Assembly (NCBI RefSeq): GCF_000214595.1
Contig: NZ_AFIG01000001.1
Span: forward strand, 744,001-808,000
Length of the DNA stretch: 64,000 nt
Reading direction: 5' to 3'
Source: Methylophaga thalassica MP
GTDB taxonomy: Bacteria; Pseudomonadota; Gammaproteobacteria; Nitrosococcales; Methylophagaceae
Part shown: piece after piece, positions 8,285 through 17,790 of the stretch
How the letters are laid out: each line of letters starts with the position of its first letter
Numbering within the stretch: the stretch's first letter is position 1
Notes under the pieces: model-generated
What the model was told of the DNA's origin: nothing
Database searches by the model: none
What the model saw: the letters and a program-made list of their open reading frames with translations, nothing else
Translations under genes and position numbers: made by a program

Positions 8285-9643
8285 ATGGCGACAGTATCAT
8301 CATTAGGTGTTGGAACAGGGCTCGATCTTGAGAGTATTGTCAGTGGCTTAATGGATATTGAACGTCAACCGCTCGATAGGCTCAAAAGTAAGCAAAATAT
8401 CATTAATGCACAAATCAGTGCTTATGGTTCTTTCAAGAGCAAACTTGATACCTTCCAGACAGCAATGGCATCACTGGGAAGCGCATCAAGCTTTAAGGTC
8501 TTTCAAGCTAACTCGCAAGATGAAGACTTATTTACTGCCACTGCAACCAGTTCAGCAGCCTCAGGTTCTTATAATATCGATGTGACCCAGATAGCGACAC
8601 GAGATAAACTGGCTTCATCCGCATTTACTGATTACAACAGCACTGTGGGTGAAGGTACGCTAACGATTAGTGTCGGAGCTGAGAGCTTTGATGTTGCAAT
8701 AGATTCCAGCAATAGTTCTCTTGCTGGTATTCGTACTGCTATTAATAATGCTTCTGATAACACTGGTGTGACTGCATCAATCATTACAGACGATAGTGGT
8801 GCCAGACTTGTGCTCACTTCTAATGAGACCGGTACAGAGAATGCTATCAGTGTTTCTGTGAGTGGTGACAGTGATGGTAATGATGCTGACACATCCGGAT
8901 TATCATCTTTTGTTTATAGCGCTGGTGGCACACAAAACCTTTCGTCAATTTCAACTGCACAAGATGCGATCGTTAAGATTGACGGCTTCACCACCACCAG
9001 TAGTTCAAACTCCATCACAAATGCTATTGATGGTGTTACCTTGAACGTGAAAGATGTAGGTAGTTCGACCTTAGATATTACCCGTAATGATGAAGCCATC
9101 CTGAAGTCAGTTAATGAATTTGCGTCGGCTTACAATGCTTTGATGACAGAAATAAAGTCTCAGCGAAACGGTCAACTGGAAGCGGACAGCACTCTGTTAA
9201 CCATTGAGAAGCAAGTTCGAGACGTATTTAACTCTGGCGCCAGTATTACAGGGTCGAGTTTTAGCTATTTAATTGAAGCCGGAATTTCGATTAATAAAGA
9301 AGGTGTGATGAGTGTAGATGAGTCAAAAGTGAAAGAGGTACTGAGCTCTGACTTTAACTCATTTGCTAATTTGTTCTCAGCTGAAGGCGAAGGGGTTGCT
9401 AATCGTTTAGAGTCTTTAGCTGACACATGGTTGCAAACAGATGGTCTGATTGACTCAAAAGAAGAAGGGCTCAATTCGCGTTTAAAAAGAATGGACTCGC
9501 AACAAGAGCAAATGGAATCACGTCTTGAAATGACGGAAACACGCTTACGAGCTCAATATGCAGCCATGGACACATTAGTGAGTAGTTTACAATCGCAAGG
9601 TAATTATTTGATTTCACAGCTATCCGCCTTGAATTCAAAATAA
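8285..9643 (+). CDS. fliD: Flagellar filament cap protein FliD (HAP2)
   Basis: FliD caps the growing filament and directs flagellin polymerisation. The 452-residue protein opens with the family signature SSLGVGTGLDLESIVSGLMDIERQPL and ends in a heptad-rich coiled coil (about residues 390-452: RLKRMDSQQEQMESRLEMTE). The middle is Ser/Thr/Asp-rich as expected for the exposed domains. It is followed at 34 bases by its export partners fliS and fliT. Its own sigma-54 promoter lies just upstream. Confidence 0.97.
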   Translation: MATVSSLGVGTGLDLESIVSGLMDIERQPLDRLKSKQNIINAQISAYGSFKSKLDTFQTAMASLGSASSFKVFQANSQDEDLFTATATSSAASGSYNIDVTQIATRDKLASSAFTDYNSTVGEGTLTISVGAESFDVAIDSSNSSLAGIRTAINNASDNTGVTASIITDDSGARLVLTSNETGTENAISVSVSGDSDGNDADTSGLSSFVYSAGGTQNLSSISTAQDAIVKIDGFTTTSSSNSITNAIDGVTLNVKDVGSSTLDITRNDEAILKSVNEFASAYNALMTEIKSQRNGQLEADSTLLTIEKQVRDVFNSGASITGSSFSYLIEAGISINKEGVMSVDESKVKEVLSSDFNSFANLFSAEGEGVANRLESLADTWLQTDGLIDSKEEGLNSRLKRMDSQQEQMESRLEMTETRLRAQYAAMDTLVSSLQSQGNYLISQLSALNSK

Positions 9644-9677
9644 AGTAGTATGATCCCTAGGTATTAAGGATTGGAGT

Positions 9678-10076
9678 ATGCAGGTAATGGTGAATAAAAA
9701 AGCGATGGAAGGGTATGGTCGTGGTGCCATAGAGTCTGAAGTAAATTACGCTTCACCCTATCGAATTATTCAGATGCTGATGGAAGGAGCACTAGCTCGC
9801 GTCGCGACTGCAAAAGGCTGTATTGCCCGCAATGAAATTGCTGAAAAAGGACATCAGATTTCATGGTGTATTCGGATTGTTGAAGGATTGAAAACCAGCT
9901 TGGATGCTGAAAAGGGTGGGGAGATTGCTGTCAATTTAGACTCTTTGTACGACTATATTACAAGGCGTTTACTTGAAGCCAATGTGAGTAATGACGTAGC
10001 TATTTTGGATGAAGTCACCAAGTTACTTGAAGAGATCAAAGCAGGCTGGGATGGTATCCCACCTGAATTTCATTAG
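9678..10076 (+). CDS. fliS: Flagellin export chaperone FliS
   Basis: FliS binds the flagellin C-terminus in the cytosol and keeps it monomeric for export. The 132-residue, all-helical protein has the family pattern: a short N-terminus, then YASPYRIIQMLMEGALARVATAKG, with the later LYDYITRRLLEAN helix. The ATG at 9678 has TTGGAG just upstream; a second in-frame ATG lies three codons later. It ends two bases before fliT and is almost certainly translationally coupled with it. Confidence 0.95.
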   Translation: MQVMVNKKAMEGYGRGAIESEVNYASPYRIIQMLMEGALARVATAKGCIARNEIAEKGHQISWCIRIVEGLKTSLDAEKGGEIAVNLDSLYDYITRRLLEANVSNDVAILDEVTKLLEEIKAGWDGIPPEFH

Positions 10077-10078
10077 TC

Positions 10079-10381
10079 ATGGCTGAGATAACACAAGTCA
10101 AACAGCTCTTAACATTGACTGAGGCGATGAGCTCAGCAGTAGAAGCTGAAAAATGGTCTGAGTTGTCTACACTGACCCAGCAACGTGCAGAATTATTAGA
10201 GCAAATCTTTCCTTTTGATAATTCAGATGAACAGCCAGAAGCAGAGGCTTTGATCGAAAAAATCATCTTATTAAATCAAAATATTGAAAAACGTTGTCGT
10301 GATGCAAGGCAATCAATTCAAGCAGAATTAGGTCAGTTTAATAAAAATAAAAAAGTGGCGGCAGCCTATCAATCAAGTTAG
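10079..10381 (+). CDS. fliT: FliT-like flagellar chaperone
   Basis: A 100-residue helical protein with pattern LLTLTEAMSSAVEAEKWSELSTLTQQRAELL. It has the size, position after fliS and charged-helix character of FliT, the FliD export chaperone. Sequence conservation in this family is low, so the call rests as much on context (fliD-fliS-fliT order) as on motif. Confidence 0.8.
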   Translation: MAEITQVKQLLTLTEAMSSAVEAEKWSELSTLTQQRAELLEQIFPFDNSDEQPEAEALIEKIILLNQNIEKRCRDARQSIQAELGQFNKNKKVAAAYQSS

Positions 10382-10417
10382 CAACAGAATTCGTATTTAT
10401 TTTATACCGTCATAATT

Positions 10418-10446
10418 TTGACAATACCTGCTAGAAAATGCTTAAC
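10418..10446 (+). promoter_or_regulatory. Possible sigma-70 promoter of fleQ
   Basis: A perfect TTGACA at 10418 is followed after 17 bases by the weak -10 CTTAAC; an alternative extended -10, TGCTTAACT, overlaps it. In Pseudomonas the top regulator FleQ is sigma-70 dependent, which fits the absence of a sigma-54 site here. Confidence 0.4.
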
Positions 10447-10502
10447 TCCAATTACCTATGGCTTATGGCCTGTTCAGAATCAAGCGATATGATGGAGTGC
10501 GT

Positions 10503-11984
10503 ATGAGTGCAAATAATGTATTGGTCGTAGAAAGTGATAATGACCGATGCGAGATGTTGAGCACACTCATTGAGTTTATAAACTGCCAACCGATAGTAAT
10601 ACGTGAACCTGATCTTTGGTTTGAGCATGTGGATGCTTTAGATGATGTGGTTATGGCTATCGTCGGAGACTGTGGTGGTCACAATCAAACCAAACAGTTG
10701 CTTAGGGAACTTGTCAATCATGAAGCGCGTGTGCCCGTATTCACTCTCGAGTCTATTGCAGGCGAATCAATAAGCTTTCCTGGCACCATTGGCGCGATTC
10801 GTTATCCGCTAAAATATCCACAGTTGAGTAATGCCCTGCAACAGGCCACCATTTATCGTGGTATGACAACGGAAGTCTCTGCCGATACTAATTTATTCAG
10901 ATCACTTGTTGGCAATAGTCGTTTAATAAAAAATGTTCAGCGGATGATTGACCAAGTATCTGATTCTGAAGCGAATGTACTCATTCTGGGCGAATCTGGT
11001 ACAGGAAAAGAAGTCGTTGCCCGTAACCTACATCACTTTTCATCTAGAAGAGATAAACCATTTGTGCCAGTAAATTGTGGTGCGATTCCTGGAGAATTAT
11101 TAGAGAGTGAGTTATTCGGTCATGAGAAAGGCGCCTTTACCGGGGCAATAACATCAAGAAAAGGGCGCTTTGAAATGGCTGAGGGCGGCACCTTATTTCT
11201 GGATGAAATAGGTGATATGCCATTACCTATGCAGGTAAAGCTGCTTCGTGTGTTACAAGAGCGAACCTATGAAAAAGTGGGAAGCAATAAAACACAAACA
11301 GCCAACGTGCGTGTGATCGCTGCAACACATCGTAATCTTGAAGAGCATATTGCTGATGGGCGTTTCCGTGAAGATTTATTTTATCGTCTCAATGTTTTCC
11401 CGATTGAAATGCCGGCATTACGCGATAGGCCCGAGGATATACCTTTACTTATCAATGAATTGATTAAACGTATTGAGCATGAGAACAGAGGTACAATCCA
11501 TCTTACTCCTGCTGCCATTACCTCCTTGTGTCGCTATCCCTGGCCTGGCAATGTACGTGAATTAGCCAATGTCGTTGAACGTTTAGTTATTCTCTATCCT
11601 TATGGGACGGTGGATTTTGATGATCTACCTGATAAATACCGGTTGGAAGGGGATGACCTCCCAGAAGAAATCACAGCGATCATCACCGCTAGTCCGAAAC
11701 AAGATATACCAAGAAATATGCCTGAGGTCAGTATTGAGGATAAACAGCCGTCTAAGCTATCTTCTCAAACAGATAGCCTGCATAGCCTCTCAGATGACAT
11801 GGTGCTGCCAGAGGATGGGATTGACCTGAAAGAGCACCTGGCAAACCTCGAGTATTTATTGATTAAACAAGCGATAGATGATGCTGAAGGTGTGGTTGCC
11901 CACGCGGCTAATAAATTAAAAATGCGAAGAACTACCTTGGTAGAAAAAATGCGTAAATACGGTATCCAGAGAGATACGGAATAG
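10503..11984 (+). CDS. fleQ: Flagellar master regulator FleQ (sigma-54 activator)
   Basis: A 493-residue enhancer-binding protein. Residues 1-125 are a FleQ-type N-terminal domain of receiver fold. The AAA+ domain follows, with Walker A GESGTGKE, the sigma-54 contact loop [14 protein letters not shown] and the arginine-finger region [16 protein letters not shown]. The C-terminus is a Fis-type helix-turn-helix ([19 protein letters not shown]). Its close resemblance to FleQ throughout, including the [20 protein letters not shown] stretch, makes the assignment firm. ATG 10503 is preferred over 10458 because TGGAG lies five bases upstream. FleQ would drive the sigma-54 promoters mapped in this cluster; in Pseudomonas it also responds to c-di-GMP. 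Confidence 0.95.
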   Translation: MSANNVLVVESDNDRCEMLSTLIEFINCQPIVIREPDLWFEHVDALDDVVMAIVGDCGGHNQTKQLLRELVNHEARVPVFTLESIAGESISFPGTIGAIRYPLKYPQLSNALQQATIYRGMTTEVSADTNLFRSLVGNSRLIKNVQRMIDQVSDSEANVLILGESGTGKEVVARNLHHFSSRRDKPFVPVNCGAIPGELLESELFGHEKGAFTGAITSRKGRFEMAEGGTLFLDEIGDMPLPMQVKLLRVLQERTYEKVGSNKTQTANVRVIAATHRNLEEHIADGRFREDLFYRLNVFPIEMPALRDRPEDIPLLINELIKRIEHENRGTIHLTPAAITSLCRYPWPGNVRELANVVERLVILYPYGTVDFDDLPDKYRLEGDDLPEEITAIITASPKQDIPRNMPEVSIEDKQPSKLSSQTDSLHSLSDDMVLPEDGIDLKEHLANLEYLLIKQAIDDAEGVVAHAANKLKMRRTTLVEKMRKYGIQRDTE

Positions 11985-12054
11985 TGTTATTGCTGAATGT
12001 CGGACTTTTGACGTTTATTTGTTTAACTTATTGATAATTAATTAGATTTAATTT

Positions 12055-12070
12055 GGGCATGGTAATTGCT
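12055..12070 (+). promoter_or_regulatory. Sigma-54 promoter of fleSR
   Basis: GGGCATGGTAATTGCT matches TGGCACG-N4-TTGCW with two mismatches, GG and GC exactly ten bases apart. Predicted transcription starts near 12081, which leaves room for the ribosome binding site GTAGGAGC and the ATG at 12114. This supports the later start of fleS. Confidence 0.75.
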
Positions 12071-12113
12071 CAAGCTCTAATACGATGCAATAGTGCATGT
12101 AGGAGCAAGAAAC

Positions 12114-13301
12114 ATGAATCTGAAATTATCGGTGGGTGATGATTTACAAAAATCGCATTACCAAAAACAACCCTTTTCAAGAGACATTGATCTCAGCACT
12201 ATTTCTAATGTCAGCCATATATCGGCTGAACAGACTAAAAAAGTCTCATCTCAGGCTGACCAATTAGCAAATCGCCATAGTCGTTTACTCGCGGTTCTTC
12301 CTGCTGGTGTCGTTGTATTGGATGGCTCTGGCTTTATTCAGGAAGCGAACGAAGCGGCTGTATCCTTACTAGGCGAACCGCTCTCAGGTGAACGCTGGGT
12401 CAATGTGATTGAACGCACTTTTGATCCCAAGCCCAGCGATGGTCACGATGTTTCACTGAAAGATGGCCGTTTAGTTCATATCTCAACCAACCCGCTGGGT
12501 CATGAACCGGGACAAATCATTTTATTGCAGGATGTGACTGATACTCGAACTTTACAAAGCAAAGTGTCACATTTACAGCGACTATCCACCATTGGCGAAG
12601 TCACTGCAAGACTTGCTCATCAAATCAGAACGCCATTATCTTCTGCGATGCTTTATCTGTCTCCATTACTCAAAGAAGGGGCTGACGAACAAGTAAAACA
12701 GCGGTTTGCATCACGGGTGAAAGAGAGCCTCTCTCATATGGAGCAATTGATTCGTGATCTCTTATCTTTTTCACGTGGAAATATGGCTGCCCCCTCACCA
12801 GTAGCTCTGCAAGAGTTATTGAGCCAACTTGAGCAGCAGTTCTCCGCTCAAAATGATGTGGAAAGCAGTGATGTCAGACTGACCATTTCGAATCATGTTA
12901 ATGATGGCTATATCTATGGCAGCCAATCTGCATTAATTAGTGCAATTACTAATCTTCTTAACAATGCACGTCAGGCATGTGAGCCGCATGGACATATTGA
13001 AGTAAAAGCAGATTACGCCATCAACGAAGACGATGAGCAATGTATCAGCATTAGCGTTAATGATAATGGTGAGGGCATGTCTGCTTCAGTGCTGAACCAG
13101 GTACTGACTCCCTTTTATACCACTCGTTCGAATGGCACAGGCCTCGGTTTGGCTGTCGTTCAGTCAATAGTGAAGGCCCATAGAGGTCACTTAACAATTG
13201 AAAGCGAGCCTAAAAAAGGCAGTTCGGTGACCATGTTTTTCCCTCTTTATACATCATCAAGTTCATCATCAGATGAAGTCACGCAGGAGGTTGCGTTATG
13301 A
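12114..13301 (+). CDS. fleS: Flagellar sensor histidine kinase FleS
   Basis: Cytoplasmic two-component kinase of 395 residues with no membrane spans. A PAS domain (about residues 50-150) is followed by the dimerisation/H-box with RLAHQIRTPLS, then an ATPase domain with N-box NLLNNARQA, G1 DNGEGM and G2 GTGLGLAVVQSIV. Start chosen at ATG 12114 (GTAGGAGC upstream) rather than the in-frame GTG at 12093. It overlaps fleR by four bases (ATGA), so the kinase and regulator are translationally coupled. In the Pseudomonas scheme FleS phosphorylates FleR to turn on basal body and hook genes. Confidence 0.93.
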   Translation: MNLKLSVGDDLQKSHYQKQPFSRDIDLSTISNVSHISAEQTKKVSSQADQLANRHSRLLAVLPAGVVVLDGSGFIQEANEAAVSLLGEPLSGERWVNVIERTFDPKPSDGHDVSLKDGRLVHISTNPLGHEPGQIILLQDVTDTRTLQSKVSHLQRLSTIGEVTARLAHQIRTPLSSAMLYLSPLLKEGADEQVKQRFASRVKESLSHMEQLIRDLLSFSRGNMAAPSPVALQELLSQLEQQFSAQNDVESSDVRLTISNHVNDGYIYGSQSALISAITNLLNNARQACEPHGHIEVKADYAINEDDEQCISISVNDNGEGMSASVLNQVLTPFYTTRSNGTGLGLAVVQSIVKAHRGHLTIESEPKKGSSVTMFFPLYTSSSSSSDEVTQEVAL

Positions 13302-14683
13302 ATCCATCTAATATTTTAGTGGTTGAGGACGATGCGAATCTTCGTAGAGCATTATGTGACACACTTGAGTTAGCAGGATACCGTGTGACCGGAATGGAGC
13401 ATGGGCAATCAGCATTAGATAAAATCGCCAGTGAACCTGTCGGTTTATTGTTAAGCGACTTGCAAATGTCACCTATGGATGGGCATACCTTATTAAAGCG
13501 GGCAAAAGCCATGATGCCGGATTTACCCGTGGTCATGATGACAGCTTATGGCACCGTACAAAGTGCAGTAGATGCTATGCATCAAGGCGCTTCTGACTAT
13601 CTATTAAAGCCATTCGAAGCAGATGAGTTATTGCAGCGGGTGCAACGCTATATTAGTGATCTTGGAACAGAAGAAGATGATATGGTGGCTCACGCTCAGG
13701 CATCTAAAGAGCTGCAAGCTATCGCCAAACGGGTGGCGGACAGTGATGCTACGGTCTTAATTAACGGGGAAAGTGGCACAGGTAAAGAAGTACTAGCCCG
13801 TTATCTTCATATACATTCAGCAAGAGCTTCTGCCCCCTTTGTTGCCATCAACTGCGCCGCTATCCCTGAAAATATGCTGGAAGCCACCTTGTTTGGTTAT
13901 GAAAAAGGGGCCTTTACCGGTGCCAGTCAAGCCTATGCTGGTAAATTTGAGCAAGCAAACCATGGCACGATTTTGTTAGATGAAATTTCAGAAATGGATT
14001 TATCTCTGCAAGCGAAGTTATTGCGTGTATTACAGGAACGTGAAGTTGAACGGATTGGTGGTAGAAAAGTTATCCCACTTGATGTCCGGGTACTCGCCAC
14101 TACCAACAGAACATTACGCGATGAGGTAAAAGCGGGTCGTTTTCGAGAAGACTTATTTTATCGTCTTAATGTGTTCCCACTTGAAATTTCACCACTTAGA
14201 AAACGTATAGATGACATTTTGCCACTATCTAATCGATTACTGGCTCGCCATGCCAGTCACAGTCGACGCGTAGCGCCCTTGTTGGACGAGGCAGCACAAT
14301 CCCGATTGTTGTCTCACTCATGGCCAGGCAATGTCCGTGAATTGGATAATGTGCTTCAGCGTGCCTTAATACTGCAATCAGGCCAGTCAATTACGGCGAA
14401 AGATATTATCTTCGAGGCAGTCTCTGGTCAGGAGTTGGATCATACTACGGTGGAATCAGACGTTTTGCCTGTTCAGGGAGATAATAAGCCCGTGCTAGAA
14501 GGTTATGATCTTCGTTCACAGGAGCAGCGTCATATTCTCGACATGCTGGAAAAATATCAAGGTAGCCGAAGACTTACAGCTAAAGAGCTGGGAATCAGTG
14601 AACGGACTTTACGCTATAAGATTGCCAAATTCCGTGAGCAGGGGGTGGAAATCCCGGAAAAACTTGGCAAGAAGTCTGCATAG
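13298..14683 (+). CDS. fleR: Flagellar response regulator FleR
   Basis: A 461-residue NtrC-type regulator. The receiver domain has the acidic pair (VVEDDAN), the phosphoacceptor Asp in LLLSDLQMSPMDG and the KPFE lysine. The AAA+ domain has [14 protein letters not shown] and [16 protein letters not shown]. The C-terminus is a Fis-type helix-turn-helix (LTAKELGISERTLRYKIAKF). It is partnered with FleS by gene overlap. A sigma-54 promoter for fliE lies inside its last codons, so FleR may activate the operon that directly follows it. Confidence 0.94.
   Translation: MNPSNILVVEDDANLRRALCDTLELAGYRVTGMEHGQSALDKIASEPVGLLLSDLQMSPMDGHTLLKRAKAMMPDLPVVMMTAYGTVQSAVDAMHQGASDYLLKPFEADELLQRVQRYISDLGTEEDDMVAHAQASKELQAIAKRVADSDATVLINGESGTGKEVLARYLHIHSARASAPFVAINCAAIPENMLEATLFGYEKGAFTGASQAYAGKFEQANHGTILLDEISEMDLSLQAKLLRVLQEREVERIGGRKVIPLDVRVLATTNRTLRDEVKAGRFREDLFYRLNVFPLEISPLRKRIDDILPLSNRLLARHASHSRRVAPLLDEAAQSRLLSHSWPGNVRELDNVLQRALILQSGQSITAKDIIFEAVSGQELDHTTVESDVLPVQGDNKPVLEGYDLRSQEQRHILDMLEKYQGSRRLTAKELGISERTLRYKIAKFREQGVEIPEKLGKKSA
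14665..14680 (+). promoter_or_regulatory. Sigma-54 promoter of fliE operon, inside fleR 3' end
   Basis: TGGCAAGAAGTCTGCA matches TGGCACG-N4-TTGCW at all but two positions, with GG and GC ten bases apart. It lies in the last codons of fleR. The start would fall near 14691, some 35 bases before the fliE ATG. Confidence 0.7.
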
Positions 14684-14725
14684 AGCAACTAACAGCGTCA
14701 TTTTTTAAGCGGAGTTCAGAGAATC

Positions 14726-15061
14726 ATGATCAAAGCTATCGATCCGAATCAATTACTTACCCAAATGCGAGCTTTGCAAGCCCAGGCATCACCTGCAACT
14801 CAACCACTTTCTGCCGATAATGCTGAAAGCAATGGTCGGGTTGATTTTGGCAATGTGATGAAACAAGCGATAGGTGAAGTCAATAATTTACAAAAAACAT
14901 CAGGCGACTTAAAAACGTCGTTTGAACTTGGCGATCCGAATGTCAACCTGGCTGACGTCATGATTGCATCAGAAAAAGCCAGTGTGGCTTTTGAAGCTAC
15001 CTTACAAGTCAGAAACAAGCTGATTGAGGCTTATCAAGAAGTTATGCGTATGTCGATTTAG
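14726..15061 (+). CDS. fliE: Flagellar hook-basal body protein FliE
   Basis: FliE joins the MS ring to the proximal rod. The 111-residue protein has the family C-terminal pattern: a helical stretch DVMIASEKASVAFEATLQVRNKLIEAYQEVMRMSI. The N-terminal 35 residues are Ala/Gln/Pro-rich and disordered-looking. GCGGAG precedes ATG 14726. It is the first gene of fliEFGHIJ. Confidence 0.95.
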   Translation: MIKAIDPNQLLTQMRALQAQASPATQPLSADNAESNGRVDFGNVMKQAIGEVNNLQKTSGDLKTSFELGDPNVNLADVMIASEKASVAFEATLQVRNKLIEAYQEVMRMSI

Positions 15062-15091
15062 TCGGCGAACATTTCTGAGTAGAGACAATAT

Positions 15092-16780
15092 ATGGAAAAC
15101 GCACCTGCTACTACCGGCCCTCAAGCTAATATGCCGGCAGCCCGACCAACGACGGCTTTGGGCGCCATGCAAGCTAATATTTCACGACAACCTGTAGTTA
15201 AGCAGGTTCTATTTTTATTAGCTATTGCTGCCAGTATTGCTGTCGGTGGTTATGTGCTGATGTGGTCACAAACGCCGTCTTATCAAGTGCTGTTTGGCAA
15301 TATGGCGCCGGCGGAGTCTTCTGAAGTTGTCGATGTTTTGCAGCAAATGAATGTGGATTACAAATTAGATCCAACCACCGGGGCGGTGTTAGTACCGGCG
15401 GCTGACCTGCAGACGTTGCGTATGAAGTTGGCTGCAGAAGGGTTGCCCAGAAGTGCGGCATTAGGCATGGAAATGCTTAATCAGGATCAGGGTTTTGGTA
15501 CCAGCCAGTTTATTGAGCGGGCTCGTTATCAACGTGCCATGGAAGAAGAGTTATCCCGCTCTATCGCTGAACTGAATAATGTCAGAAGTGCGCGTGTGCA
15601 TTTAGCGATTCCCAAACAGTCTGTTTTTGTGCGTGATCGTAAAGATCCCACCGCCTCCGTTGTAGTACATCTATATGCAGGCAGAACACTGGATCAATCT
15701 CAGGTCGCTGCCATCACACATATGGTCGCATCCAGTGTGCCAGATATGAAAAATGCCGATGTGACGATTGTTGACCAGCGCGGTAATTTGTTAACGCAAC
15801 CAGAACGGGCTGCCGGTGTTGCGATGAGTGATACTCAGCTTGAATATACCCGTAAAGTTGAGCAGATCTATATTGACCGTATCGAGAATATTCTGTCTCC
15901 CATTGTCGGGATGAGCGGTGTTCGTGCTCAAGTCGTTGCAGATATTGACTTTACAATGTCTGAACAAACGCATGAAAGTTATAATCCAGATATGACAGCC
16001 GTCAGAAGTGAACAGCTTCAGGAAGAAGAACGTGTTGGCAATGGTGGCCCGTTTGGTGTGCCAGGAGCGCTCAGTAATCAACCACCTGGTGGTGGTGTTG
16101 CACCGGAACAAACGGCCCCAGATAATGCGGCAAATGGTGAAGAGGCAACAACGACAACCACAACACCTGGTTCAAGCAGAAAAAGTACAACACGTAATTT
16201 TGAACTAGACAGAACGATCAGCCATACCCGCATGGCGCCGGGCAATGTTAGAAAGTTAAGCGTGGCTGTACTCGTTGATGAAAAACGCAGCGTTGATGCG
16301 GAAGGCAATGTGACCTCTCAGCCGCTGTCAGAGTCAGAAATGACACGCATTAACGCGCTGGTGATGGATGCCATTGGGTTTAGTAAAGCACGTGGCGACA
16401 GTTTAAATGTAGTGAATGCCCCATTCATGGCTCCTGAAGCGGTTGAAGCCTTGCCAGAAAAACCTATCTGGGAAGAACCTTGGGTTTGGAATTTAGCAAA
16501 ACAAGTCGGTGGTGCACTGGTGGTTCTGTTCCTTATCTTTGGTGTGATCCGTCCTGCATTCAGAGATATGACCAAAGTGCCTGTCTCTGAAAATGATGAC
16601 GAAAACTTATCGCCGGAAGAAGTTTTAGCCAGAAGTAGCAAGAGTGGTGAAGAGATTGCTAAACTGACCACTGGTTCGGAGAAGATGGAAGAACAACTAT
16701 CTAATGTCCGAAGTTTAGTGCAACAAGACCCTGCGCTCGTAGCGCAAGTAGTCAAAAACTGGACGGCGGGTGATGCCTAA
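15092..16780 (+). CDS. fliF: Flagellar MS-ring protein FliF
   Basis: FliF builds the MS ring in the inner membrane. The 562-residue protein has a first membrane span at about residues 35-55 (LFLLAIAASIAVGGYVLMW), a YscJ-like ring-building region (SYQVLFGNMAPAESSEVVDV onward), a Thr/Pro-rich loop near residues 330-370, and a second span at about residues 470-490. A cytoplasmic tail rich in acidic residues ends the protein, as expected for FliG binding. Its stop codon overlaps the fliG start by one base. Confidence 0.97.
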   Translation: MENAPATTGPQANMPAARPTTALGAMQANISRQPVVKQVLFLLAIAASIAVGGYVLMWSQTPSYQVLFGNMAPAESSEVVDVLQQMNVDYKLDPTTGAVLVPAADLQTLRMKLAAEGLPRSAALGMEMLNQDQGFGTSQFIERARYQRAMEEELSRSIAELNNVRSARVHLAIPKQSVFVRDRKDPTASVVVHLYAGRTLDQSQVAAITHMVASSVPDMKNADVTIVDQRGNLLTQPERAAGVAMSDTQLEYTRKVEQIYIDRIENILSPIVGMSGVRAQVVADIDFTMSEQTHESYNPDMTAVRSEQLQEEERVGNGGPFGVPGALSNQPPGGGVAPEQTAPDNAANGEEATTTTTTPGSSRKSTTRNFELDRTISHTRMAPGNVRKLSVAVLVDEKRSVDAEGNVTSQPLSESEMTRINALVMDAIGFSKARGDSLNVVNAPFMAPEAVEALPEKPIWEEPWVWNLAKQVGGALVVLFLIFGVIRPAFRDMTKVPVSENDDENLSPEEVLARSSKSGEEIAKLTTGSEKMEEQLSNVRSLVQQDPALVAQVVKNWTAGDA

Positions 16781-17790
16781 TGGCAGAAGAAGTCAGAAAA
16801 CTAACAGGCACGGAAAAAGCAGCTGTTTTTCTTCGCTCTATAGGTGAAGAGGAAGCGGCAGCAATACTCAAGCATATGGGGCCGAAAGAGGTACAGAAAG
16901 TCGGTCAGGCCATGGCGACGTTACAAAACGTGACGCGCGAAGAAGTCCAATCAGTCTTAAACAGTTTTGTGACCACTGTCGAACAAGAAACTGGCCTTGG
17001 TATTGGTTCTCATGATTATGTTCGTAAAATGCTGGTGGGTGCATTAGGTGAAGACCGTGCTGGCAGTTTATTAGATCGTATTTTATCTGGCAGTAACACC
17101 AATGGTCTGGAACAGCTCAAATGGATGGATGCCAGAGGGATTTATGAAATCATTCGTCTTGAGCATCCGCAGATCATTGCCATTGTATGTTCTTTTCTGG
17201 ATGCGGATCAGGCAGCGGGTGTCTTGTCTTTATTTCCTGCAAGGGATCAGGCGAATGTGATATTGCGTATTGCCACGCTTGATGGTGTTCAGCCTTCTGC
17301 GTTGACAGAGCTCAATGAGATTCTGGAAAAACAATTCAGTGGTGCAGCAGGCGCACAATCAACGATGGTGGGAGGTCTGAAAACAGCGGCAGATATCCTT
17401 AACTTTGTTGATGGTACTTCTGAAGCGGCCATCATGGAAAAAATCAAAGAGAGCGAGCCCGATCTTGGACAAAACATCGAAGATCTTATGTTTGTCTTTG
17501 AAAATCTTATCGATGTCGATGATCGTGGCATGCAAACATTGATGCGTGAAATTCAGACTGATCAATTGCAGCTGGCACTAAAAGGTGCTGATGACGCATT
17601 GAAAGAGAAATTCCTACGCAATATGTCACAACGTGCAGGTGAAATGATGCGTGATGATTTAGAAGCGATGGGGCCTGTTCGTTTAAGCGATGTAGAAGCA
17701 GCGCAAAAAGCCATTCTTGCTACAGCACGAAGCTTGTCTGATAAAGGCGAAATTATGCTAGGCGGAGGTGCAGGTGATGACTTCGTCTGA
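16780..17790 (+). CDS. fliG: Flagellar motor switch protein FliG
   Basis: FliG is the rotor protein that takes torque from MotA. The 336-residue length is normal. The N-terminal FliF-binding domain (LTGTEKAAVFLRSIGEEEAA), the middle domain with HPQIIAIVCSF (the EHPQ motif) and the C-terminal domain with charged torque helices (DDALKEKFLRNMSQRAGEMMRDDLE) are all present. It overlaps fliH by 14 bases. Confidence 0.97.
   Translation: MAEEVRKLTGTEKAAVFLRSIGEEEAAAILKHMGPKEVQKVGQAMATLQNVTREEVQSVLNSFVTTVEQETGLGIGSHDYVRKMLVGALGEDRAGSLLDRILSGSNTNGLEQLKWMDARGIYEIIRLEHPQIIAIVCSFLDADQAAGVLSLFPARDQANVILRIATLDGVQPSALTELNEILEKQFSGAAGAQSTMVGGLKTAADILNFVDGTSEAAIMEKIKESEPDLGQNIEDLMFVFENLIDVDDRGMQTLMREIQTDQLQLALKGADDALKEKFLRNMSQRAGEMMRDDLEAMGPVRLSDVEAAQKAILATARSLSDKGEIMLGGGAGDDFV

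Noticed and set aside
10503-10880. FleQ N-terminal receiver-like domain as an active phosphorylation site
   Set aside because: An Asp occurs near the expected strand end, but the surrounding motif is not that of a working receiver, and FleQ proteins are not phosphorylated; no claim made.
12093-12113. GTG start for fleS seven codons upstream
   Set aside because: It would place the start only about 12 bases after the predicted transcription start and would include the ribosome binding site of ATG 12114.
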